Source: Candidatus Methylobacter oryzae
Lineage (GTDB): Bacteria; Pseudomonadota; Gammaproteobacteria; Methylococcales; Methylomonadaceae
Length of the DNA stretch: 34,206 bases
Reading direction: 5' to 3'
NCBI RefSeq assembly: GCF_003994235.2
Contig: NZ_RYFG02000084.1
Span: forward strand, 1-34,206
Shown: one piece after another, positions 1 through 8,159 of the stretch
How positions within the stretch are numbered: the stretch's first letter is position 1
Layout: each line of letters begins with the position of its first letter
The notes under the pieces: model-generated
Databases searched by the model: none
Told to the model about the DNA's origin: nothing
Seen by the model: only the letters and a program-made list of their open reading frames with translations
Position numbers and translations under genes: made by a program

Positions 1-3000
1 ACCGCCACCCGGACATTTGTATACGTCACGCCGCCGACAACGACGCTCGGTATAGTCAGGATGTTCGTGACCGGGTCGTAGGAATTATTGGAACTCGCAG
101 GCGAGCCGCCTGTGGTGTAGCCCAGCACTTCGGCAACGCTGACAACTACATCGTTGTAGATTTTTCCCGCCACGGTAATTGTCGGAATCGTGAGCTGGTT
201 GTTTGCCGGATTGTAGCTATCCACTGCATTCACCGTCAGACGGCCGTCTGTGAAAGTAATCGCATAATTGGCCGCAGTCAGGCCCGAAGGCGTAAGCGCA
301 TAACTGCCGCCGTTGATTGCGCCTTGCGAGTTGCCGCCATAAACCAGCTTGCCGCCGAGCGCGTCCGCTTTTTCGCCGTTGACGAAGCCCGAATAACTGA
401 CGCCGTTGCCGCCGCGGAAGGCTTGGCCGTCGTAAATTTTGTCGGCATTGTTGGCGGTAATGTTGAGCGGGGCCTTGTTGATCACGCCGACCGCCCCGGT
501 CAGGGTGGACGGCAGGATGTAATTGCGAAGAAGGGTGTTGCCGAGCGGCGCGTAATCGGCCTGAGGCAGGTTGACCTTAACCGGGATGCTGCTGCCGGCG
601 TTGGCGCTGGCGTAAGTGCCGACGGTTTTAGTGATCGTGGCGCCGTCGTTGCCGATGAAGCCTTTCAACAGGAAAGCCTCCGGTTTCAATAAGGCTTCGT
701 TCGTGCCGTCGTAAATTTTATTGACGGTCCCGATCAAGCTGCCGGTAATCGGGGCCGGGTTGATAGTCAAGGTTCCGTCGACAAAGGCAATGGCGTAGTT
801 ATTGGCTGTCAAACCGGACGGGGTAAGAACATAGTTGCCGGCGTTGACCGCGTCCTGGTTGGAGCCTCCGTAAGTTAACGCGCCGCCCAGCACCGCCGGC
901 GTCTCGCCGTTGACGAAGCCCGAGTAGCCTACGCCGTTGCCGCCGCGGAAGGCTTGGCCGTCGTAAGTCTTGCTTGCATTCAGCGCGGTGACGGTCAGCG
1001 TCGCCGGGTTGATGGCCAGATTGCCGCTCGCAAAACTGATCGCATAGTTCGATGCAGTCAGGCCCGACGGCGTGATCGCGTAATTGCCGGCGTTGACCGC
1101 GCCTTGGCTGGGGCCCCCGTAAGCTAACGCGCCGCCCAGCACCGCCGCCGTCTCGCCGTTGACGAGGCCCGAGTAGCCTACGCCGTTGTTGCCGCGGAAG
1201 GCTTGGCCGTCGTAAGTTTTAGTCGCGTCTAGCGCGGTGACGGTCAGCGTCGTCGGGGTGATGGCCAGATTGCCGTTCGCAAAACTGATCGCATAATTCG
1301 ATGCAGTCAGGCCCGACGGCGTGATCGCGTAATTGCCGGCGTTGACCGCGCCTTGGCTGGAGCCCCCGTAAGTTAACGCGCCGCCCAGCACCGCCGGCGT
1401 CTCACCGTTGACGAAGCCCGAGTAGCCTACGCCGTTGCCGCTGCGGAAGGCTTGGCCGTCGTAAGTTTTAGTCGCGTCCAGAGCGGTGACGGTCAGCGTC
1501 GCCGGGGTGATGGCCAGATTGCCGTTCGCAAAACTGATCGCATAATTCGACGAAGTCAGGCCCGACGGCGTAATTGCGTAATTGCCGGTATTGAGCGCGC
1601 CTTGCGAATTGCCGCCGTAGGCCAACGTACCGCCCAGCACGCCGAAACCTTCGCCGTTGACGAAACCGCTGTAGGAAACGCCGTTGCCGCCGTTGTACGC
1701 CAGGCCGTCGTAAGTCTTGGAAAGCCCGTTGGCCGTTACGGTTAGCGGCGCTTTGCCTACCGTCACGTTGCCCGCATACAGGATCTGGTATCCCGTAGCG
1801 CTGGCGCCGGAGCCGCGCACGGCGGAGGTTGTGCCGGCGGCGGCTGTGGTGCTCGCCGACCAACTGAGGCCGCTGGTGTTCACGAGGCCGCTGGCATCCG
1901 TGCCGTTCTGGTCTAAGATACTGGCGATGCCGACGGTCGTAGCCGAACCGTAGGTTTGGCTGGCGTTGGCGGTGATGGTTATGTAGGGTAGTGCCTTGAT
2001 CCCCGGATAGGGGTTGCCCGCGCCCCAGTCGGCAGTGCTCCATGTGCCGGTAGCGAGAGGGCCGAGGGTAGGCCATTGATCGGTGAACAAGCCGGCGCCG
2101 CCGGCGCTGCTGTTCTGGCCGGTAGTGGTCTTATCCCAGTAGCTGCTGCTGACCGAACCGCCGCCCAAGCTGCCGATCAAGCCGCCCAGCGTGTTGTTGC
2201 CGCTGATCGCGCCCGTGGCGTAGCTGTTGCTGGTGGTGCCGGCGTTCTGCATTCCTGTCAAGCCGCCGATGTATTTGCTGCTAACGTTACCGGTAGGAGC
2301 GGAGACGCTGCCCGTCGCATAGCTGTAGCTGATGCCGCCGTTGTTGCCGCCCACCAGTCCTCCCGCTGCGGCATAGCCTGCTCCGCCACCCACTCCGGCC
2401 GAAACGCTGACGTTGGCGTAGCTGTGGCTGATGGAAGCACCTGCGTCGGCAACAAAACCCACCAGTCCGCCCACTAAGTTGGTCCTCGTGGATACGCTGC
2501 CGCCGTCCACATAGCTGTAACGAATAGCCGTGTTGTTGCGGATGACGCCTGCCAGCGCACCGGTGCCTCCGTTGCTGCCGCCGTTGACGGTGACGTTCAG
2601 CAGTCCGACGTTTTGCAGCACGGCGTTGCTTGCTGTAGCGCCGAACAAACCGAAGTAACCATTAGCATTGTAGTCAATCAACAGGTTGCTGATCGTGTGA
2701 CCGAGACCGTCGAACTGTCCGGTGAAGCGTGTGGCGAGGTCGTCGCCCACCGGCGTGAAGCCTTGGCCGCCGTTCCAGCCGCTGGTGGCGTTGGCGTTGA
2801 TGTCGGCGCCCAGTACATAGTTGCCGGCAAGGGCGCCGTTCATGCCTTGCAGGTCTGTCCCTGTCGTACTGCCGGCCGCGCCCAGACCGGTGACAACGGT
2901 CCAATTGGTGGTGGCGCCCTGACCGTCGCCGAGGATAGTGTTATCGGCGCCGTAGCCCTTTTCGGTTGTGAAGTTGGCTCCGGCAGGCAGATTCACCTTG

Positions 3001-4382
3001 GCCCCGTTGCGCAGGAAATAGTCGTAGCCATTGCCAGTCGTCGTCTGCTGTCCGTATGCCAAGTATAATTGGGCGGTACCGCTGCCGTTGAGGTTGGCGT
3101 CAAGGTAAATGTTGCCGTGGCCGGTGAGCTTAAGCGTATTGGCCGACCAAGTTACTGGACTATTGACGAAAATGTCGCCGTTGCCGCCGGTCGAGGCGTC
3201 GGTGGCGATGGTAACATTGCCGCCCCCCAAACTGGTGGCGAGCGTAGCGGCACCAATCCCCGAGGTGCTAAGCACGCCGCTGCCGGCACTGATAGTAAAA
3301 TCCACCGGGTCGATCAGCCAGGTGCCGTTGTTGCCGTTTGCGGCTTTCGTGGTGATCTTGGCATCGTCGGCGACCTTGACGTGGGCGGCGGAGGTTTCGA
3401 TGAAGCCGCCGTTCGTTTGGCCCTCACCCCCAGTCCCTCTCACTGAGGGACTGGGGAGCGGTGCGCTGGCGTCCAGCGTGCCGCCAACGTTGACCGTGCC
3501 GCTGTCCATGTCGCCCAGCAGCTTGATGACGCCGTTACGTTCCTCAACGGTGCGGGCTTCGATGACGCCTTCGTTGTTGACAACGGTGGACAGCAGCGCA
3601 TCGGCGGCCTTGGCCGTCATCAGCACGGTGCCGCCGTCGGTTTGGATCAATTGTTTGTTCTCGGCCAGCGCCTGCAACGCGCCTTTATCCACCTGTACAT
3701 TGACCAGCTTGTCGCCGGCGAATTCCAGCGTGATTTTATCGCCGGCCGCCAATGCCGCCGTGCCTAACCTGGCTTGGATGACGCCTTGGTTGCTGACGCG
3801 TTCGCCAAGCAAGGCGATGTAGCCGCCTTCGGCGTTCAGCGTGCCTTGGTTGACGATTTTCCCGGCGCCGCCTGTGGACGTAAACGTGCGCCGGTCGGCA
3901 GCCAAGTTGCTGTCGCCGGTGTCGAGCGTGGAAGCGACCAAACCGCCGACGTTGACTTGCGAACCCTGGCCGAACAAGATGCCGTTCGGATTGATCAAAT
4001 AGACCTGGCCGTTGGCGTTCAGTTTGCCCATGATCTGGCTGCCGTTAGGGTCGGCGATGCGATTGACTGCGACGGCGGACGAATTGGGTTGATGAAAGTC
4101 GACCCGGGCGTCGCTGCCGATATTGAACGTCTGCCAGTTGATGCCGGCGTTCTGGCTGGCCTGGTTCACATCCATATGGGAACCGTTGACGTTAATGCTG
4201 GCTTGGCCTGAGCTGATTTGAGCACCGCCGGGCAGTTCGTTTGGAGCCGGTTCGGCCCAAGCGACGGGGGCATACAAGGGCAGGATAAAAAGACAGGCAA
4301 GAGGCGCTATCGGTAAGTCAACGGTTTCGCTACGGTCGGTTAACGGGGCGGTGTTCCCAATCAGGCGGCAGGTAAGGTTCAT
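1..4382 (-). CDS. Filamentous haemagglutinin-type TpsA adhesin, N-terminal part (runs off the left edge)
   Basis: I translated the minus frame starting at the ATG at 4382-4380; the segments checked codon by codon stay in one frame and I met no stop, giving about 1460 codons before the edge. A hydrophobic stretch ending in APVAWA (residues about 26-43) looks like a signal peptide. It is followed by a TPS/haemagglutination domain (about 45-170) with the typical motif NPNGILFGQGSQVNVGG. Residues about 600-720 hold GLUG-type repeats (GGLVGG, SYSYATGSVS). From about 800 onward there are MBG/YDG-type repeats containing KTYDGQAF and GYSGFVNGE. Such proteins cross the outer membrane through a TpsB partner, which is not in this window, and act in adhesion or biofilm formation. 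No strong Shine-Dalgarno precedes the start. The gene follows a LuxR-type regulator gene on the same strand and has a palindrome 74 bp upstream. The family assignment is firm; the substrate or surface bound is unknown. Confidence 0.9.
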   Translation of the reverse strand, partial: MNLTCRLIGNTAPLTDRSETVDLPIAPLACLFILPLYAPVAWAEPAPNELPGGAQISSGQASINVNGSHMDVNQASQNAGINWQTFNIGSDARVDFHQPNSSAVAVNRIADPNGSQIMGKLNANGQVYLINPNGILFGQGSQVNVGGLVASTLDTGDSNLAADRRTFTSTGGAGKIVNQGTLNAEGGYIALLGERVSNQGVIQARLGTAALAAGDKITLEFAGDKLVNVQVDKGALQALAENKQLIQTDGGTVLMTAKAADALLSTVVNNEGVIEARTVEERNGVIKLLGDMDSGTVNVGGTLDASAPLPSPSVRGTGGEGQTNGGFIETSAAHVKVADDAKITTKAANGNNGTWLIDPVDFTISAGSGVLSTSGIGAATLATSLGGGNVTIATDASTGGNGDIFVNSPVTWSANTLKLTGHGNIYLDANLNGSGTAQLYLAYGQQTTTGNGYDYFLRNGAKVNLPAGANFTTEKGYGADNTILGDGQGATTNWTVVTGLGAAGSTTGTDLQGMNGALAGNYVLGADINANATSGWNGGQGFTPVGDDLATRFTGQFDGLGHTISNLLIDYNANGYFGLFGATASNAVLQNVGLLNVTVNGGSNGGTGALAGVIRNNTAIRYSYVDGGSVSTRTNLVGGLVGFVADAGASISHSYANVSVSAGVGGGAGYAAAGGLVGGNNGGISYSYATGSVSAPTGNVSSKYIGGLTGMQNAGTTSNSYATGAISGNNTLGGLIGSLGGGSVSSSYWDKTTTGQNSSAGGAGLFTDQWPTLGPLATGTWSTADWGAGNPYPGIKALPYITITANASQTYGSATTVGIASILDQNGTDASGLVNTSGLSWSASTTAAAGTTSAVRGSGASATGYQILYAGNVTVGKAPLTVTANGLSKTYDGLAYNGGNGVSYSGFVNGEGFGVLGGTLAYGGNSQGALNTGNYAITPSGLTSSNYAISFANGNLAITPATLTVTALDATKTYDGQAFRSGNGVGYSGFVNGETPAVLGGALTYGGSSQGAVNAGNYAITPSGLTASNYAISFANGNLAITPTTLTVTALDATKTYDGQAFRGNNGVGYSGLVNGETAAVLGGALAYGGPSQGAVNAGNYAITPSGLTASNYAISFASGNLAINPATLTVTALNASKTYDGQAFRGGNGVGYSGFVNGETPAVLGGALTYGGSNQDAVNAGNYVLTPSGLTANNYAIAFVDGTLTINPAPITGSLIGTVNKIYDGTNEALLKPEAFLLKGFIGNDGATITKTVGTYASANAGSSIPVKVNLPQADYAPLGNTLLRNYILPSTLTGAVGVINKAPLNITANNADKIYDGQAFRGGNGVSYSGFVNGEKADALGGKLVYGGNSQGAINGGSYALTPSGLTAANYAITFTDGRLTVNAVDSYNPANNQLTIPTITVAGKIYNDVVVSVAEVLGYTTGGSPASSNNSYDPVTNILTIPSVVVGGVTYTNVRVA
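703..1698 (-). repeat. 249-bp tandem repeats encoding 83-residue MBG/YDG-type modules
   Basis: The string gcttggccg recurs at 952, 1201 and 1450, and a variant at about 1699, so the period is exactly 249 bp, or 83 codons. Units 952-1200 and 1201-1449 are nearly identical; 1450-1698 differs mainly towards its right end; 703-951 is more diverged. A further related unit lies at about 172-420, separated by a different module at 421-702. The period keeps the adhesin reading frame, so unit number can change by recombination without breaking the gene. Confidence 0.85.
3422..3460. repeat. REP-like palindromic element inserted in frame in the adhesin gene
   Basis: Two perfect 12-base arms, CCCCAGTCCCTC (3428-3439) and GAGGGACTGGGG (3445-3456), flank a 5-base loop. 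The surrounding sequence (CCTCACCCCCAG...) resembles short intergenic repeats that are common in bacterial genomes. Read in the adhesin frame it encodes PLPSPSVRGTGGEG at residues about 308-321. This is a proline/glycine tract unlike the TPS-type sequence around it (GGTLDASA before, NGGFIETSAAHVKV after), which reads smoothly across the insert if it is removed. The copy number in the genome cannot be judged from this window. Confidence 0.7.
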
Positions 4383-4455
4383 GGTTGTTCGGTATTTACG
4401 GGTTAAAATTTATAAAATTTTGCGGAAAAATAATGCCTTGTAATTCATCATCTTG

Positions 4456-4477
4456 CATCCCCCTAATTAGGGGGATG
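4456..4477. promoter_or_regulatory. Perfect 22-bp palindrome upstream of the adhesin gene (candidate operator)
   Basis: The 16-base core CCCCCTAATTAGGGGG is flanked by CAT and ATG, giving a perfect 22-bp palindrome with no unpaired loop. That shape suits a dimeric DNA-binding protein better than an RNA terminator. It ends 74 bp before the adhesin start and lies about 150 bp downstream of the stop of the LuxR-type regulator gene. AT-rich sequence that could hold a promoter -10 (TATAAAT on the minus strand, about 4409-4415) lies between the palindrome and the adhesin. Binding by the neighbouring LuxR-type protein is inference. Confidence 0.55.
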
Positions 4478-4624
4478 ATTGGTTTAAGCGATTTTTTGGT
4501 GTGCATATCACCGGCGTTAGGGCTGTAAAAAACTAGGCCTCGGGTTACGCTTGGATTAATCGGAATTTGAGGGGAATTTAGATACGCCGGTTCGAGAGGT
4601 AGCTTGAATTGCAGCCAATATCTG

Positions 4625-5404
4625 TCAGGACGATTGCCCCAGCCATAAGGCCATCAGCGCAGCCCTGGTTTTTACGCCGAATTTGCGATAAATCGATGTG
4701 ACTTGTTCATGGGTCGTGTGATAACTGCGTTCCAATTGGTCTGCAATCAGTTTTTCCGGAAGCCCGGTCAGCAACAGGTGGAGTACCCTGCGTTCGGTCG
4801 GCGTCAGCGGGACTTTTGCAATGACCAGTCCGTGCGAAAGCATCAGTTGTTTCTGGAACCACTTGATGCCGCGCAGGATGCCGGCGATCTCGTCCCTTTC
4901 GGATTCACTGAAAGGCGGTTGATCTGCACTGCGAAAGATGCCGAACCAGGATTCGGCATCGTGATTGACAGGAGAGGCTACCCAGACGGCATCTGCTGTG
5001 CCAATTCCCAGGTAATAACGCCGGTAATAATCTCCTTCGAACCACTCGGGGCCTACCAAGTCCCGCAAGCGATTCGCACGGAAAGTACCTACACCGTCCA
5101 GGTTACGGATGATATTTTCATCAACATCGCCGTATTCCATTTTTTTCGTCTGTTCCTGAATGGCAGTGTCAATATGAGGAGAGGGATGCAGGCGGCGGAT
5201 AGCATGCGGCCGCCAGCCTTTGATCGGGTCGCCCGGAAATGAGGTGTCCATGCACACTGCTCCCATCCAGGAGACATCCCGCGCGCCAACCAGGGCGCAT
5301 AGGTTTTCCATGAATTGGAGCAGGGCTTCGTCGGACCGGGATGCGTCGAAATCAGCCAGTTTGTCCCATAGGTCGTAGATGGCGTCAGAGCGGTTGGCAG
5401 TCAT
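4625..5404 (-). CDS. LuxR-family transcriptional regulator
   Basis: The protein has 259 residues. Residues about 199-259 form a GerE/LuxR-type helix-turn-helix: PLTPTERRVLHLLLTGLPEK, then a recognition region with QVTSIYRKFGVKTRAAL. The first 190 residues show no receiver-domain signature and look like a ligand-sensing domain rich in Trp and Tyr, as in orphan LuxR regulators, but I cannot assign a ligand. The start lies 23 bp after the lpd stop on the same strand, so it may be cotranscribed with sucA-sucB-lpd. No good Shine-Dalgarno is seen before the ATG (the upstream strand reads CGCCTCCTAACC), so initiation could be weak or the start could differ. Downstream lies the large adhesin gene, a plausible target. 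Confidence 0.85.
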   Translation of the reverse strand: MTANRSDAIYDLWDKLADFDASRSDEALLQFMENLCALVGARDVSWMGAVCMDTSFPGDPIKGWRPHAIRRLHPSPHIDTAIQEQTKKMEYGDVDENIIRNLDGVGTFRANRLRDLVGPEWFEGDYYRRYYLGIGTADAVWVASPVNHDAESWFGIFRSADQPPFSESERDEIAGILRGIKWFQKQLMLSHGLVIAKVPLTPTERRVLHLLLTGLPEKLIADQLERSYHTTHEQVTSIYRKFGVKTRAALMALWLGQSS

Positions 5405-5427
5405 GGTTAGGAGGCGAGCCTGCTGTT

Positions 5428-6894
5428 TTAAACACCGGCAGGCAGGCCGTTTCTAAAAGCTAATGCCGCGCTATTCATGGCTTTGGCAAGGGTGGGGTGG
5501 ACGTGTACGGTTCTGGCCAAGTCTTCGCTGCTGGCCGAAAATTCCATCGCTAACACGGCTTCGGCAATCATTTCAGAGGCTTGGGTGCCAATGATATGGA
5601 CGCCGAGTATCGCGTCGGTGTCCGCGTGAGCGATGATTTTTACGATGCCTTCGGTTCTGCCGGTGGCTTGGGCGCGTGCTGTGGCTCTTAACGGAAAGGT
5701 GCCGATTTTGATCGGTTCGCCCATGGCCCGTAAAGCTTGTTCGGTTTGACCGACCCAGGCAATTTCAGGATCGGTAAAGACAACGCTGGGTAGTAGCTCG
5801 TAATTTACAGAGCTGTGACGGCCGGCGATTTGCTCGGCGACGAAGCGGCCTTCTTCGATGCCTTTATGGGCAATCATCGGACCCAGCAGGGTTAAGTCGC
5901 CTATCGCATAAACGCCGGGCAAAGTCGAACGGCAGTTTTCGTCGACATGGACGTAACCGTTTTCATCAAGCAGCAAATCGGCTTCGGGAGCCGCCAGATT
6001 TTCGGTATTGGGCTTGCGGCCGGAGGCGACGATCAGTTTATCGACGCGTAGCGCATGCGTGCCTTCGCTATCCTGATATTCGACGGTAACCTTTCGGCTA
6101 CGCTCAAGACCGGCTTTTTTACTGCCTTTTTTCGTTGAAATAACCCGCGTGCCCAGGCGCAGCTCCAGGCCCTGGTTGCTGTAAATACGATAGGCTTCTC
6201 GCGCAATTTGCTGATCGGCCATGCTTAAAAACGATTCCTGCGCTTCCAGCAGGATGGTTTCAGCGCCAAGCCTGTTCCAGATGCTCGCTAGTTCGAGGCC
6301 TATAATGCCCGCGCCAATGATGGCCAATCGTTTCGGCACCGCATCGAGATTCAACGCCATCGTGGAATCGATAATAAGTTCGTTATCAATCGGAGCGCAG
6401 GACAGGCCGATTGGCGATGAGCCGGTAGCCAGGATAATATGCTGGGCTTCAATGATGGCTGCCGGCGAATGATCAGCCGGCACGATCTCTACCTGACGTT
6501 CGTTGAGCAGTTTGGCCTTGGCCCGGATACAGTCGATTTTGTTATGGGCAAACGCGTCGGCGATTTGCCGGCTGAGCGAATCGATAATAGTGTTTTTGCG
6601 TTGCATCATCCGGGCAATATCCACAGAAACAGCTTCTGCCTGAATGCCGTGTTCTTTCAGGTTGTGAGTTATCGTTTGGTAGATTTTCGCCGATTCCAGC
6701 AGGGCGATAGTCGCAACGCAGCCGGCGTTCAGGTAAGTGCCGCCCAGATGGTCGTTCCAGCCTTTCTCGCCGTGCCAGTTATCGATGCAGGCGGTTTTCA
6801 ATCCAAGCTGCGCGCATCGGATCGCGCTGGAATAGCCAGCAGGTCCTGCGCCGATAACGATGACGTCAAACGATTTTGCTTGTTTCTTAGGCAT
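5428..6894 (-). CDS. lpd: Dihydrolipoyl dehydrogenase-like flavoprotein (E3-like) lacking the redox cysteine pair
   Basis: This 488-residue protein has full E3 architecture: FAD-binding VIVIGAGPAGYSSA (about 12-24), NAD-binding IIGAGIIGLELASIW (about 190-205), second FAD motif VYAIGDLTLLGPMIAHKG and a C-terminal dimerisation domain. In E3 enzymes the redox centre normally reads GGTCLNVGCIPSK. Here it reads GGTYLNAGCVATI, so the first cysteine is Tyr54 (codon TAC, plus positions 6733-6735); only Cys59 remains and the IPSK segment is lost. At the C terminus the His-Glu pair, normally HPTxxE, reads HPTLAK: His466 is kept and Glu is Lys471 (codon AAA). The protein should fold and bind FAD and NAD but should not catalyse the normal disulfide-based oxidation of dihydrolipoamide. 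It lies 4 bp after sucB, as a genuine E3 would. Confidence 0.85.
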   Translation of the reverse strand: MPKKQAKSFDVIVIGAGPAGYSSAIRCAQLGLKTACIDNWHGEKGWNDHLGGTYLNAGCVATIALLESAKIYQTITHNLKEHGIQAEAVSVDIARMMQRKNTIIDSLSRQIADAFAHNKIDCIRAKAKLLNERQVEIVPADHSPAAIIEAQHIILATGSSPIGLSCAPIDNELIIDSTMALNLDAVPKRLAIIGAGIIGLELASIWNRLGAETILLEAQESFLSMADQQIAREAYRIYSNQGLELRLGTRVISTKKGSKKAGLERSRKVTVEYQDSEGTHALRVDKLIVASGRKPNTENLAAPEADLLLDENGYVHVDENCRSTLPGVYAIGDLTLLGPMIAHKGIEEGRFVAEQIAGRHSSVNYELLPSVVFTDPEIAWVGQTEQALRAMGEPIKIGTFPLRATARAQATGRTEGIVKIIAHADTDAILGVHIIGTQASEMIAEAVLAMEFSASSEDLARTVHVHPTLAKAMNSAALAFRNGLPAGV

Positions 6895-6898
6895 GGTC

Positions 6899-8158
6899 TT
6901 ATATGTTCAGCAATAAATGAGCAGGCGCTTCCAGGCATTCCTTGATCGTCACTAAAAACTGCACGGCTTCGCGTCCGTCGACCAGGCGATGATCGTAAGA
7001 CAGGGCCAGATACATGATCGGCCTGATCACAATCTGTCCGTTTTCAACGACAGGCCGCTCCTTGATCGCATGCATGCCCAGGATAGCGCACTGCGGCGGA
7101 TTAAGTATCGGCGTCGACAGCATCGAACCGAAAATGCCGCCGTTGGTAATCGTGAACGTGCCGCCTTTCAAGTCGTCGTAAGTCAAGGTGCCGGATTTGG
7201 TCTTTGCGCCGAAATCGACGATGCTTTGTTCGATGCCGGCAAAGTCGAGCTGATCCGCATCGCGCAGCACCGGCACGATCAGGCCGCGCTCGGTGCTGAC
7301 CGCGATGCCGATGTCGTAGTAGCCGTGATAGATAATATCGTTATCGTCTATCGAGGCGTTGATAGCCGGGAAGCGTTTTAAAGCTTCGATAGAGGCTTTA
7401 ACGAAGAACGACATAAAGCCCAATTTGACATGATGCTTTTTTTCAAAACGTTCTTTATATTGGTTGCGCAGGTCAATCACGTTCTGCATGTTGACTTCGT
7501 TAAACGTAGTCAGCATCGCCGCATTTTGCTGGGCTTGCAGCAGGCGCTCGGCAACCTTGGCCCTCAACCTCGTCATCGGCACGCGCTGTTCCGGCCGTAG
7601 GTTCGAAATGCCGGAGCTTGGGGCTTCCGCTTTCGCAACCGGAGGCTGAACGGGTTTTTCGGTTTCTTTGGGGGCTTCCGTCTCGGCTTTGGCCGGCGTC
7701 GGCACTATCAATTGGGCTTCCTGCAAGGTTTTTTTATGCAGGTAGTCCATCACATCGGTTTTAGTCAAGCGGCCGTCTTTACCGGTGCCTTTGATAGCGG
7801 AAGGGTCCAGCGCATTTTCAGCAATCAGCCGGCGCACCGACGGGCTTAGCGGTATGTCCGATTCTTCCTCGTCTTCAGGCTCGGGACTGGGAGCCGCTGT
7901 TTGTTGACCGGCTTCCACCGCTTGAGGTTCCAGTATGGCCAGCACTTCGCCGCCGACGACAACGGAGCCGTCATCCTTGAGTATTTTGCCAAGGATGCCG
8001 GATTCGGGCGCGGGGACTTCAAGCACAACTTTGTCGGTTTCAAGGTCGACAAGGTTTTCATTCTTGATAACTGCATCGCCGGGCTTTTTATGCCAGGCAA
8101 CCAACGTTGCGTCGGAAACGGATTCGGGTAGGTTGGGAACTATGACTTCAATGCTCAT
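6899..8158 (-). CDS. sucB: 2-oxoglutarate dehydrogenase E2, dihydrolipoyllysine succinyltransferase
   Basis: The protein has 419 residues from the start [14 protein letters not shown] chose this start over an in-frame ATG 42 bp upstream because it begins the lipoyl domain directly and has an AGGA Shine-Dalgarno inside the end of sucA. The lipoyl domain (1-75) carries the modified lysine in [10 protein letters not shown] (Lys43). A proline/glutamate-rich linker precedes an E3-binding domain (about 110-150: [20 protein letters not shown]) and a second linker. The catalytic domain ends with [12 protein letters not shown], giving the catalytic His390 and Asp394. All E2 catalytic features look intact. 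It transfers succinyl groups to CoA in the TCA cycle. It lies 1 bp after sucA and 4 bp before lpd. Confidence 0.95.
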   Translation of the reverse strand: MSIEVIVPNLPESVSDATLVAWHKKPGDAVIKNENLVDLETDKVVLEVPAPESGILGKILKDDGSVVVGGEVLAILEPQAVEAGQQTAAPSPEPEDEEESDIPLSPSVRRLIAENALDPSAIKGTGKDGRLTKTDVMDYLHKKTLQEAQLIVPTPAKAETEAPKETEKPVQPPVAKAEAPSSGISNLRPEQRVPMTRLRAKVAERLLQAQQNAAMLTTFNEVNMQNVIDLRNQYKERFEKKHHVKLGFMSFFVKASIEALKRFPAINASIDDNDIIYHGYYDIGIAVSTERGLIVPVLRDADQLDFAGIEQSIVDFGAKTKSGTLTYDDLKGGTFTITNGGIFGSMLSTPILNPPQCAILGMHAIKERPVVENGQIVIRPIMYLALSYDHRLVDGREAVQFLVTIKECLEAPAHLLLNI

Positions 8159-8159
8159 A

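Noticed and set aside
1468-2076. 202-residue minus-strand open frame rich in Arg and Gln
   Set aside because: It is in a different frame inside the adhesin gene and has the Arg/Gln/His-rich composition of an out-of-frame translation of repetitive coding DNA.
3109-3822. 237-residue plus-strand open frame opposite the adhesin gene
   Set aside because: Composition is Pro/Val/Ser/Leu-rich without domains, and the minus frame encodes a clear TPS-family protein across the same bases.
4583-4605. GGTTCGAGAGGTAGC resembling part of a tRNA
   Set aside because: No acceptor, D or anticodon stems can be fitted around it.
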